Origin: Crenotrichaceae bacterium
GTDB taxonomy: Bacteria; Pseudomonadota; Gammaproteobacteria; Methylococcales; DRLZ01
Length of the DNA: 6,171 nt
Assembly (NCBI GenBank): GCA_011322755.1
Contig: DRLZ01000237.1
Coordinates: forward strand, 1 to 6,171
Reading direction: 5' to 3'
In this document: piece after piece, positions 1 through 6,006 of the stretch
How the letters are laid out: each line of letters starts with the position of its first letter
Numbering within the stretch: position 1 is the first letter of the stretch
Program-made: the position numbers and the translations under genes
The notes under the pieces: model-generated
What the model saw: the letters and a program-made list of their open reading frames with translations, nothing else
Databases searched by the model: none
Told to the model about the DNA's origin: nothing

Positions 1-1113
1 ACCGATCACGCGATTGGCTCCATATAATTGCTTTTGTTCATTGCGCAACACTGTTCTAAGATGCAGGGAAAGTTTTGATGTGGGCGATGTTCGCACCCCA
101 AAATACAAACTCTTGGTGCTGTCCGTTCCATAATCAAGATAATGAAACTGTCCGGTCAGGGTTAGATTCTGCCAGCGTTTTTGAAAACCTGCTTTTGCTC
201 CATAGCCGGTAAATGAATGGGAGCGGGTAATACGCAGTCCGTTTAAATACCATTTGATGTCATAACGCGGCTGATGTTGAAAGCCAAGCTCATAGAGCTG
301 CTGTCGCTCACGGGTCAAAAACTGGAAAAAACGTTCACGGAAAGTCAGAAATACTGATTTTGGGTTGTAACGTTGATAGCGAGCTCGGATGCGATAATCC
401 TTGTTGAATGTAAAGCGTCCTTCAACAAGCAAATCCCTGAACTGTTGCTTGGTTATCAGATAGGTGCCGGAACTTGTCAATTGGTAGCGACTGTCTTCTC
501 CTGCATTAATCTTGCCTTCCAGTTGGGTACCAAATTCGATGCGATGGGTAATGTTTTTGAACTTGAAACGTTGATAACCAACTCTGATACGGGTTTTTTC
601 CAGTGTCAACGGAATATGTTGGTTGCGCCATTCAGGTTGTAGTTTGAGAATGGATTCAGTTCCAAACACTGAATCACCGCGTTCTGATTTCAGGTCTTCA
701 ATGCGGCGTGGTTTACCTGCATAAACGTTGACGCTAAACCATTTGCGCTGATAGCGCAGGTCGCCACCGTCAATTGAATACATGCCCAGATTATCGGCAC
801 GCTCAAATCTGCCCAGGGTAACCTCCGAGTGCAACGGTTTAAAACCCTTGCGCACAAACGCGCGGTACACCTCGTAGTGCGGGCTGGCATTTTGATAGCG
901 TGCGCCAACAAGCAGTCCGCCGTGCAAATTGGCAAACTTGTCATCGTAGTAAAAGTCGCCCAAGGTTTCAGCAAATTGTCGTCCACTGTGTGAAAATGCC
1001 TGTCGATTATCGACTTGCATTTTGCTGGAAATGGAACCGTGGAAGTAACCGGCGTGAGTGGGGCACGCGCACACGATGATATAAAAGCCGATGCTGGCTT
1101 TTAGTGTTTTCAT
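1..1113 (-). CDS. Outer-membrane beta-barrel protein, C-terminus cut by the window edge
   Basis: The reading frame is open from the ATG at 1113 to base 1 (371 codons) and has no stop in the window, so the protein continues to the left. The N-terminus MKTLKASIGFYIIVCACPTHA is a Sec signal peptide with likely cleavage before GYF (residue 22 or 23). The rest has no hydrophobic helix. It is a run of alternating polar and aromatic stretches typical of transmembrane beta strands, for example RYQRKWFSVNVYAG, RIRVGYQRFKF, RIRARYQRYNP and LTLTGQFHYLDYG, with many Arg, Tyr, Phe and Gln. An LGRF...DGGDLRYQ stretch near residues 100-120 resembles barrels seen beside multiheme cytochromes. It contains no heme motif. 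The start has no clear Shine-Dalgarno and lies 20 bp after the preceding stop, which suggests translational coupling. A role as an MtrB-like porin sheath for the upstream cytochrome is inference from position; an ordinary porin is possible. Confidence 0.72.
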   Translation of the reverse strand, partial: MKTLKASIGFYIIVCACPTHAGYFHGSISSKMQVDNRQAFSHSGRQFAETLGDFYYDDKFANLHGGLLVGARYQNASPHYEVYRAFVRKGFKPLHSEVTLGRFERADNLGMYSIDGGDLRYQRKWFSVNVYAGKPRRIEDLKSERGDSVFGTESILKLQPEWRNQHIPLTLEKTRIRVGYQRFKFKNITHRIEFGTQLEGKINAGEDSRYQLTSSGTYLITKQQFRDLLVEGRFTFNKDYRIRARYQRYNPKSVFLTFRERFFQFLTRERQQLYELGFQHQPRYDIKWYLNGLRITRSHSFTGYGAKAGFQKRWQNLTLTGQFHYLDYGTDSTKSLYFGVRTSPTSKLSLHLRTVLRNEQKQLYGANRVIG

Positions 1114-1133
1114 GTTGAAAAAACTGTCGCAAG

Positions 1134-1442
1134 TTAAAGCTGATGCGACTCTTGCCTGTCAAATTCAGCCTGACCTTGTTCATTGAGATAAAACTCCTTG
1201 CCTTTTGATTGATTGCGTAACGCCCAGGAAACCAGCGCGCCAAGCGCAATCACACAACCACCACAGCCAGCACATTTGCCTTGTTGGGGAACAGTACAGC
1301 TTGTTGAAGCAACAGAATTGCCAATCGCAAAACCTGCGCCAGCAAGCCAGGGCATCAATTGGTTGATTAACGTGGCTTTATCTTTTGCCTCTGCGGCGAT
1401 TGAAGTGGGCGTCTGTTGATGGCTATCTTTTAGCTTGTTCAT
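1134..1442 (-). CDS. Small membrane protein with a C-x7-C-x2-C-x2-C cluster, function unknown
   Basis: This is a 102-residue protein I do not recognise. Residues 1-24 are polar. Residues about 26-46 (LINQLMPWLAGAGFAIGNSV) and 62-77 (GCVIALGALVSWAL) form two hydrophobic segments with Gly and Ala, so a membrane hairpin is likely. Between them are four cysteines, C49, C57, C60 and C63, in the stretch CTVPQQGKCAGCGGC. The tail after residue 78 is charged and hydrophilic. The clustered cysteines could bind an Fe-S cluster or zinc, or work as redox-active thiols; none can be chosen from sequence. No His follows the CXXC pairs, so they are not heme motifs. The start is supported by a strong GGGAGGA site just before the ATG (1446-1452). 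It sits between a superoxide reductase-like gene and an outer-membrane barrel gene on the same strand, which suggests a redox role in the envelope. Confidence 0.7.
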   Translation of the reverse strand: MNKLKDSHQQTPTSIAAEAKDKATLINQLMPWLAGAGFAIGNSVASTSCTVPQQGKCAGCGGCVIALGALVSWALRNQSKGKEFYLNEQGQAEFDRQESHQL

Positions 1443-1466
1443 GTATCCTCCCTGATTTCTGAATAA

Positions 1467-1491
1467 ACTGCTGATCGATGCCGACAGCAGT
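1467..1491 (-). terminator. Possible weak hairpin between the SOR-like and Cys-rich genes
   Basis: On the minus strand ACTGCTG and CAGCAGT form a 7-bp stem around an 11-nt loop, followed by TTATTC rather than a true run of T. It lies between the stop of the SOR-like gene and the start of the Cys-rich membrane protein. It could reduce read-through or simply be part of the leader of the downstream gene. The T-tract is poor, so termination is doubtful. Confidence 0.22.
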
Positions 1492-1518
1492 GATTTATTG
1501 TTATGTTGTTATGTGAAT

Positions 1519-1547
1519 AAATTATTCTGTTTCGTGGACGTTGTTAA
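1519..1547 (-). promoter_or_regulatory. Candidate sigma-70 promoter for the Cys-rich and barrel genes
   Basis: Read on the minus strand, TTAACA (5 of 6 matches to TTGACA) lies 17 bp before TAATTT, or 15 bp before the better -10 match AATAAT. The AT-rich stretch includes the palindrome GAATAA-A-TTATTC at 1515-1527, which could be an operator. It lies just after the stop of the SOR-like gene, so it may give separate expression of the last two genes. AT-rich gaps often give such matches by chance. Confidence 0.22.
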
Positions 1548-1553
1548 CTTTTT

Positions 1554-1991
1554 CTATACATCAGCTAGATTTAGCCAGGTATCGTGGGTGTTGCATACGC
1601 TTAACACATGAATTCGCCCCGAATAATTGCCAAGATTGTGTTCTGAAACAGGTTGCTTGTGTTGCAGCGGATCAAATAATTTTTCTGTGATAAATTTGAA
1701 GTTATCATCCAGCACGATGTGTTTGTTGATGTAATGTGCATAACCAGCCATTTCATGGTTGGTCACTACATTAACCAGTGTGTCTCCAGCATTCTTTGAT
1801 GTTTCGATATTTGGTAAATGCCCCTTGACTTTTTTGCTCCAGCGACCTGGTGCGTCTTTGGTGTAGTACACGCCACCAGCCATCTTGTTTGAGTTCGGGC
1901 AGGCGGCAATACCTCCCAGAACCTCTTTCGGTGCAATAATCCCCGCTGCTGAACCAACAGCGCTTAAAGTGATAAATTCCCTGCGTTTCAT
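1554..1991 (-). CDS. Tat-exported superoxide reductase-like (neelaredoxin/desulfoferrodoxin family) protein
   Basis: The 145-residue product begins MKRREFITLSAVGSAAG, a twin-arginine signal, so it should reach the periplasm already folded. The later IAAC at 28-31 also fits a lipobox, so lipid anchoring is possible. The mature part has the ligand order of superoxide reductases, which reduce superoxide to hydrogen peroxide at a mononuclear iron held by four His and one Cys. These are H58 in GHLPNIE, H79 and H86 in NHEMAGYAHYI, and C133 and H136 in CNTHDTW. There is no extra N-terminal rubredoxin-like Cys4 domain, so it is of the one-iron type. Two differences stand out: the usual Glu-Lys before the first His reads Lys-Gly, and the H79-H86 spacing is one residue longer than in the classical HPM...HYI motif. 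AAGGAAT before the ATG is a fair ribosome binding site. It follows the cytochrome gene by 92 bp. A different small-molecule or redox role for this iron site cannot be excluded. Confidence 0.75.
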   Translation of the reverse strand: MKRREFITLSAVGSAAGIIAPKEVLGGIAACPNSNKMAGGVYYTKDAPGRWSKKVKGHLPNIETSKNAGDTLVNVVTNHEMAGYAHYINKHIVLDDNFKFITEKLFDPLQHKQPVSEHNLGNYSGRIHVLSVCNTHDTWLNLADV

Positions 1992-2032
1992 GATGGGATT
2001 CCTTATGAAATTGAGTGTGAATGCAAGCGGTT

Positions 2033-2065
2033 AAAATCAGGACAGCCCGGAACTGGACTGCCCTG
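2033..2065 (-). terminator. Intercistronic hairpin with short T-tract after the cytochrome gene
   Basis: In the minus-strand transcript CAGGGCAGTCC pairs with GGGCTGTCCTG to give an 11-bp stem, including two G-U pairs, with loop AGTTCC, directly followed by ATTTT. It starts 18 nt after the cytochrome stop and ends 41 nt before the SOR-like start. The short T-tract suggests partial termination or protection of the 3' end of the cytochrome message, which would allow more cytochrome than downstream product. Confidence 0.45.
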
Positions 2066-2083
2066 TCTTACTCCGCTGGTTGC

Positions 2084-4840
2084 CTAGATATCAGTCAAAG
2101 CAAAAAAGCCACTGTGAGGGGTTTTAAACAACACAAACCCTTCCGCCTGATCAGTATTCGGCTGTACAGCCAGAATATTGCCCTGATCCAGATTGATAAT
2201 TCCAGCCCCGTCAATTGATGTCAAAATACTCACATGACTCGGATCGGTTGCATTGCCCCAGTAAGGCATTTTGATGACGGCTGGTTGACTTGGCAAAAAG
2301 GTGAGGGCAGACTTGTCTTCATTGTCGACACCAAAGAAGATTGTGTCTGAAACCAGTTCACCCATCCCGTTATCGCGTACCCAGTCGGCTATATCTGTCC
2401 GCCATTTACGCACCAGCATACGCACGCGCGTCTTGGGCATAATGGCATTGTTAACTGGATCATCAAGACTGATGAACACTGTTGACTTACGGATTGACTG
2501 ATCGCCTTTTCGGTTTTGGATCACACCGACCATTTCACCAGCCAACGCCTCACTCGCAACAGCACGATAGTTGCCTTGCAGCGCAGCGCTATCCAGTGCA
2601 GCATCCTTGTTTTCCGCTATTTTCCACTCACCCTCTGCAACCGGTGCACTGGTTGCTTTGAGAATAGTCATGAATGAATCAACCTTGGTTGAATAGAGAA
2701 TATCCCCGACATTCATGGTGACAACGCCGGCATCGTCAACTTTCATGTAAGGAAGACCGAGTTTCACAATACCTTCATCGACCAGACGTTTGTCCGGTAA
2801 AGTGGTGACTTCCTTGACGTTTGCCTCTCCCAGTTTACCGCTCGCTGAAATTAGTGAACTCCAGGCGCCACTCTGCTTGCGGGTATGGCAATCGACACAT
2901 GGCATGGACTGTGTGGATGGTTTGACGTTATGCGACATAATGTAGTTGTTGGAAGAAATCCAGACCTGTTGCGTATTCGGGTTTGGCAAGCCTTCATCAG
3001 CAATGATTTTGTCATAGGTTTTCTTCAAACAAACATAGGCTTCGTATGTCTCCGGGTCGCCATAACGCGTACTGCCGTGAGATTTGCGCGCCGACACACG
3101 ACCGCACTCTTTGCCGGTTTTCGGATCTTTGATAATGCCAATTGGTTTACCTTCATCATCCTCTGCCGGAGTAAACCCCAGATTGCGTTCGTATCGGGAT
3201 AGTGGATGCTGGTTGGACTGGTCTATCCAGTAATAACGGATTTTAGGATTGTACGGAAAGATTTTCTGTACGCCATTGGCCGCTTCCCGATACCGGTAGA
3301 GTGGAATTAAATCATCACCACGCCGACCTTTTTTACCGGTAATATGGCAGGTTTGACAGGCGACAACATCCAGATGAGTCTTGGTAATCTTGGTCAACTG
3401 TGATTTGGCATAGCCAGCCATATCCTTGTTGGCTTTCCATAGCTCCCGATGCGCATCAAGAATAGTTGCCTGCCCGGATGGAATGACTGGGTTTTTGTTG
3501 TCCTGATGGCAATGCTCGCACGCTCTTGCATTTGGCGCGAAGTCAAGGTCATTGCGGATATCCATATCCGAATTGCCTTTGAGAAAGTTGTGATTGAGAT
3601 TCAAATCAACATTTCTGAACGGTTCCTTGAAATAGGCGCGTGAATGACAGGTATTACAGTTTTCGATTGCACGGGATTCACCATTTTCCTCGGTAAAAAC
3701 CTTGCCTTTATGGACATCATCCTTGTAGTCTTCCTCAATCACACCATCATCATCAAACGAGGCAATGGCCGCGTCACCAAAACCATAAAAACCACGGCGT
3801 GAGTTAGAGGTTCTATGACAAATCATGCAGTTGTCATTACCAGGGAAGCGCAGCATTTTAATATGCGCCTTGCCATCCTGATCAAATGCATCAGGGTTCC
3901 AGTGCAGAATCGGTTCACCTGAGTCTGAAACCTTCAAGCCATACTCAGGTAAGTTACTTTTTCCGCCTTTGTCAGTGATCGTGCGTTCAACTGACAGCAA
4001 TCGCTTGGGTTCATCATTAAGATAGGCTGGTAAAAATTCCCAGATCGCCGATGCCTGATAACGGAAATAACCACCACGGATAAACTTGCGTTGACGCAAT
4101 ATGCGGTTATATGCATCAACCGGGTAGGCTGTATCTCCGTCACCACTATCAGGACCAAGAATTTCAGGCTTGGTTAAATCGCTGAATCTGGCGTGGCATA
4201 ACATACAGTCTGCTTCTGCAACACCGCTTTTTTTCCAGTCCCATTTGTGGAGTTCGCTTTTGTCTGTTTCATCCATAAAGCCGACTGTATTGGACCAGCC
4301 GCGTGTGTAGTAATCGCCGTCAAATGGCGGAATTTCGGACTCCGGCGTCTGGTCGTAACGTCTGCCGTGGCGGTCTTTTTCACCAAAACCACCGCCCGTA
4401 TGACAGCTTAAACAGTCTCGCACAAACCCGGGCGCGCCATTATCAGCAAACAATAATGGATTAGCAGAATTGTCCATTTTCGCCAGCGTGACCGGGATGC
4501 TGCCGCTCATGCAGCTGTAACCACCGAAATAGCCTGGCGACATCAGCTGGGGAAGACCGCGCAACAGACCAAAATCATCCGATGCTTCATCTCTGCCAAA
4601 TTCAAAGTGATACGCATGGGTAATTGATTTGTAATCGTGACAGCCGCTACCCGTTCCACACGTCATCTTCGGGCTGTATGGACGACCGCTTTTCAGTACA
4701 TGTTGGTTGTTCTCATCAAGGAATGGAATTTTGGGATGCATGACTGGCTCATCAAACGCATTTGGCGCGGCGATACTATTGACACATAGCAATAGAATAT
4801 AAATCGTTATCGCGATTGTGACAGGATGTTTAGGTCTCAT
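2084..4840 (-). CDS. Secreted multiheme (7-8 heme) c-type cytochrome
   Basis: The 918-residue protein starts with a Sec signal (hydrophobic core TIAITIYILLLCV, cleavage near residue 24-25). Seven canonical CXXCH sites begin at C143, C212, C338, C395, C441, C495 and C648. An eighth, at C61, has the form CX5CH (CGTGSGCHDY). The following DYKSITHAYHFEFG resembles the context after the first heme in many periplasmic multiheme cytochromes, so an eighth heme is likely. Non-motif His such as H75, H78, H377, H417, H464, H489 and H637 could be distal ligands. Four other Cys occur: C19 in the signal peptide, C110, C579 and C604. The last 265 residues have no heme motif and look beta-rich, perhaps a docking or substrate domain. 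The ATG follows GGGGGAAG at 4845-4852. It is the first gene behind the sigma-54 promoter. The role is electron transfer in the periplasm or at the cell surface; whether it carries electrons or acts as a reductase or oxidase is unknown, and I cannot name a subfamily. Confidence 0.95.
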   Translation of the reverse strand: MRPKHPVTIAITIYILLLCVNSIAAPNAFDEPVMHPKIPFLDENNQHVLKSGRPYSPKMTCGTGSGCHDYKSITHAYHFEFGRDEASDDFGLLRGLPQLMSPGYFGGYSCMSGSIPVTLAKMDNSANPLLFADNGAPGFVRDCLSCHTGGGFGEKDRHGRRYDQTPESEIPPFDGDYYTRGWSNTVGFMDETDKSELHKWDWKKSGVAEADCMLCHARFSDLTKPEILGPDSGDGDTAYPVDAYNRILRQRKFIRGGYFRYQASAIWEFLPAYLNDEPKRLLSVERTITDKGGKSNLPEYGLKVSDSGEPILHWNPDAFDQDGKAHIKMLRFPGNDNCMICHRTSNSRRGFYGFGDAAIASFDDDGVIEEDYKDDVHKGKVFTEENGESRAIENCNTCHSRAYFKEPFRNVDLNLNHNFLKGNSDMDIRNDLDFAPNARACEHCHQDNKNPVIPSGQATILDAHRELWKANKDMAGYAKSQLTKITKTHLDVVACQTCHITGKKGRRGDDLIPLYRYREAANGVQKIFPYNPKIRYYWIDQSNQHPLSRYERNLGFTPAEDDEGKPIGIIKDPKTGKECGRVSARKSHGSTRYGDPETYEAYVCLKKTYDKIIADEGLPNPNTQQVWISSNNYIMSHNVKPSTQSMPCVDCHTRKQSGAWSSLISASGKLGEANVKEVTTLPDKRLVDEGIVKLGLPYMKVDDAGVVTMNVGDILYSTKVDSFMTILKATSAPVAEGEWKIAENKDAALDSAALQGNYRAVASEALAGEMVGVIQNRKGDQSIRKSTVFISLDDPVNNAIMPKTRVRMLVRKWRTDIADWVRDNGMGELVSDTIFFGVDNEDKSALTFLPSQPAVIKMPYWGNATDPSHVSILTSIDGAGIINLDQGNILAVQPNTDQAEGFVLFKTPHSGFFALTDI

Positions 4841-4866
4841 GGTACTTCCCCCAGTATTGTTTTTTT

Positions 4867-4882
4867 TGGCAATTATTTGCCA
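4867..4882 (-). promoter_or_regulatory. Small palindrome in the cytochrome 5' leader
   Basis: TGGCAA and TTGCCA flank a 4-nt spacer, so the minus-strand leader can form a 6-bp hairpin 26 nt before the start codon. It is followed by a run of A, not T, so it is not a terminator in the direction of the gene. It may shape the leader or be a protein site; there is no further evidence. Confidence 0.35.
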
Positions 4883-4907
4883 GCACTTGATTCTGTATTA
4901 TCTTCTA

Positions 4908-4923
4908 AGCATCATCTGTGCCA
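4908..4923 (-). promoter_or_regulatory. Sigma-54 (RpoN) -24/-12 promoter of the cytochrome gene
   Basis: The minus strand reads TGGCACAGATGATGCT. This matches the sigma-54 consensus TGGCACG-N4-TTGCW with a perfect TGGCAC, the obligatory GG and GC dinucleotides exactly 10 bp apart, and ATGCT for TTGCW. Transcription should begin about 12 bp beyond the GC, near 4897, giving a leader of about 57 nt. It faces the cytochrome and no other gene. Sigma-54 promoters need an ATP-driven enhancer-binding activator, and a fitting repeat lies about 117 bp upstream of the predicted start site. I saw no equally good sigma-70 promoter in this gap. Confidence 0.72.
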
Positions 4924-4943
4924 ACAAATAATTTCTGTTAATT

Positions 4944-4969
4944 CAGCGGATCAAATCAGCGGATCAAAT
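4944..4969. repeat. Exact tandem duplication of a 13-bp unit
   Basis: CAGCGGATCAAAT occurs twice head to tail with no spacer. The repeat lies between the sigma-54 promoter and the upstream inverted repeat, where the DNA would loop during activation. A third exact copy of the 13-mer lies at 1665-1677 inside the SOR-like gene. The repeat itself is certain; a function is not. Confidence 0.9.
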
Positions 4970-4991
4970 GTCGCTCAGGAAAAAACATGAT

Positions 4992-5036
4992 TCAGTGTGT
5001 GATATGACACAGTCAATGCGTCATATCACACACTGA
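4992..5036. promoter_or_regulatory. 17-bp perfect inverted repeat, likely upstream activator site
   Basis: TCAGTGTGTGATATGAC and GTCATATCACACACTGA are exact inverse complements separated by 11 bp. Each arm is also the core of a near-palindrome: TGTGTGATATGACACA at 4996-5011 and TGCGTCATATCACACA at 5017-5032. The centres of these two are 21 bp apart, two helical turns, so two dimers could bind on one face. The midpoint is about 117 bp before the predicted sigma-54 start site, the usual distance for an enhancer-binding protein site. A weaker half-site, CTGTGATAT, follows at 5041-5049. On the minus strand the repeat could also fold as a hairpin, with a T6 run about 5 nt further on, but no minus-strand gene ends here, so a terminator is less likely. 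Confidence 0.6.
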
Positions 5037-5272
5037 GACTCTGTGATATTTTCTGAATAGTGTCTGTCAATCATGTTGTGAGGGATAGCCCAAAATGTAT
5101 GTATTCAAATACATCACATACTCAGTTTAACCACGCACGCGCTTGTTTGATCACCATAGTTACGCGACTATCATCTATCGTTTCAGTAATCTTGAATTCG
5201 GCTTCCATGGCAAAATCATCATCGCCTTGGTAGAGCGTTTTGAAATAATGATGATGGATTGTCAGTCTGGCA
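5037..5272. other. Intergenic DNA, no gene recognised
   Basis: No convincing coding region is visible on either strand. The palindrome ATGTAT-TCAA-ATACAT lies at 5099-5114. A TG-starting stretch at 5079-5097 with GCCCAAAATG is vaguely like the inner part of the IS right end at 5835-5860 and might be the eroded left end, but the match is weak. From about 5224 the bases could be further decayed transposase coding sequence, without a readable motif. Confidence 0.5.
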
Positions 5273-5829
5273 TCTGCAGGTCTGGGATTGAAGGCTGTTC
5301 AGGTAAAAAAAGGTTAAAGTTACTACCGACAGTGACCACGCTCATCCCATGTTGCCCAATCTGTTGAAGCAGAACTTTACCACCTCGTGGCCTAATGAAA
5401 ATGGGTGAGTGATATTACCTATATTCGGTCATTGGCTGTTCACTGCAAAAAGCGAATGACCCGAAAACTGGTCTGTGATGCACTCACAATCGTGTTATTT
5501 CGGCACGGCTTCACGAGGGGTGTGATTGTCTATTCGGACAGAGGAAGTTAGTATTGTTTGAAGCGCTATTATAAAGCTGATCACGCAGCATAAGCTGACG
5601 TACAATATGAGCCTACGGGGTTGTTGTTACGATAATGCAGCCATGGAAAGTTTTTTTTCACAGTTTGAAAGTAGAACTGGTTTACCGAGATACCTATCCC
5701 ACCAGTTAGGAAGCCAGGCAATCGCTCTCTGAATACAATGAAGTGTATTATAATCGTCAGTGCCGACATTCAGTGGTTGGGTATCAGATACCGTTGCTGT
5801 ATGACGATGACTATGAAGAATGTGTTTAA
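5273..5829 (+). pseudogene. Decayed IS3-family transposase (OrfB, DDE type) remnant
   Basis: Stretches in shifting frames give familiar IS3 OrfB motifs in the right order: KKRLK then VTTDSDHAHP (5319-5348), PNLLKQNF (5355-5378), WVSDITYIR (5402-5428), IGCSLQK, MTRKLVCDALTIVLFRHGF (from 5456), VYSDRGS (ending 5548), LITQHKLT (from 5577), YDNAAMESFFSQ (to 5663), and EVYYNRQCRHSVVGYQ up to the TAA at 5827-5829. The three catalytic codons survive: D at 5411-5413, D at 5537-5539 and E at 5646-5648. The frame is broken near 5315, near 5400, in a deletion at 5429-5451, by an extra base near 5576 and another near 5664. Two stops, TAG at 5549-5551 (usually Gln in this motif) and TAG at 5707-5709, complete the damage. 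The N-terminal part of OrfB and all of OrfA are missing or unrecognisable. It is not functional. Confidence 0.9.
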
Positions 5830-5834
5830 CTGGC

Positions 5835-5860
5835 TGTCCACTTTTGTGGGGCAAATTCCA
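5835..5860 (+). repeat. Likely right terminal inverted repeat of the IS3-type relic
   Basis: Just after the transposase stop lies a 26-bp stretch starting TGTCCACTTTTGTGGGGC and ending in CA. Its complement begins TG and has the GCCCCAC...GTGGACA pattern common in IS3-family ends. The partner left end is not clearly present, so the element is truncated or eroded on that side and no target duplication can be defined. Confidence 0.6.
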
Positions 5861-5970
5861 TGGGGCCTCGTTTAGCACCAGTAAACACAACATGTAGTTT
5901 TTTCTCTTATGGAGAAAGACTCTCCGGAATTGCTATTGTAAATTGAAGAGCGCTTTGTAGAGGAGGAAGT

Positions 5971-6003
5971 ATGAGTGGATATTCCAGCAGGAGCCAGAGG
6001 TGA
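5971..6003 (+). CDS. Possible 10-residue leader peptide upstream of the nitronate monooxygenase gene
   Basis: ATG AGT GGA ... AGG TGA encodes MSGYSSRSQR. It is preceded by AGAGGAGGAAGT, the strongest Shine-Dalgarno in the window, and its TGA ends 3 nt before the ATG of the next gene and in the same frame. The end of this reading frame also carries AGAGGTGA, the ribosome binding site of the next gene. It may be translated to couple or tune downstream translation, or be the trace of an older, longer N-terminus closed by a stop. No family is recognisable. Confidence 0.3.
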   Translation: MSGYSSRSQR

Positions 6004-6006
6004 TTG

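Noticed and set aside
373..986. Open frames within the barrel gene region on both strands
   Set aside because: The minus-strand frame from 1113 to the left edge has a signal peptide and continuous beta-barrel character; the others are shadows of it.
2885..3643. Plus-strand open frames opposite the cytochrome gene
   Set aside because: They are antisense to a long gene with eight heme motifs and have no ribosome binding site or protein family features.
4784..4786. C19 of the cytochrome as a lipoprotein cysteine
   Set aside because: It sits inside the hydrophobic core (LLLCVNS) without a Gly or Ala just before it, so a normal signal peptidase I site after residue 24 or 25 is more likely.
4867..4882. 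A second sigma-54-like element, TGGCAAATAATTGCCA, on the minus strand
   Set aside because: GG and GC are 9 bp apart rather than the strictly needed 10, and the better element at 4908-4923 lies upstream with correct spacing. It is better read as a palindrome in the leader.
4998..5030. CRP-like TGTGA and TCACA half-sites in the inverted repeat
   Set aside because: The half-sites are 23 bp apart instead of the 6 bp needed for a CRP dimer.
5143..5367. Open frame of 74 codons on the plus strand
   Set aside because: Its last part shows IS3 transposase residues (IEGCSGKKRLK) and then leaves the transposase frame; it is part of the decayed relic, not an independent gene.
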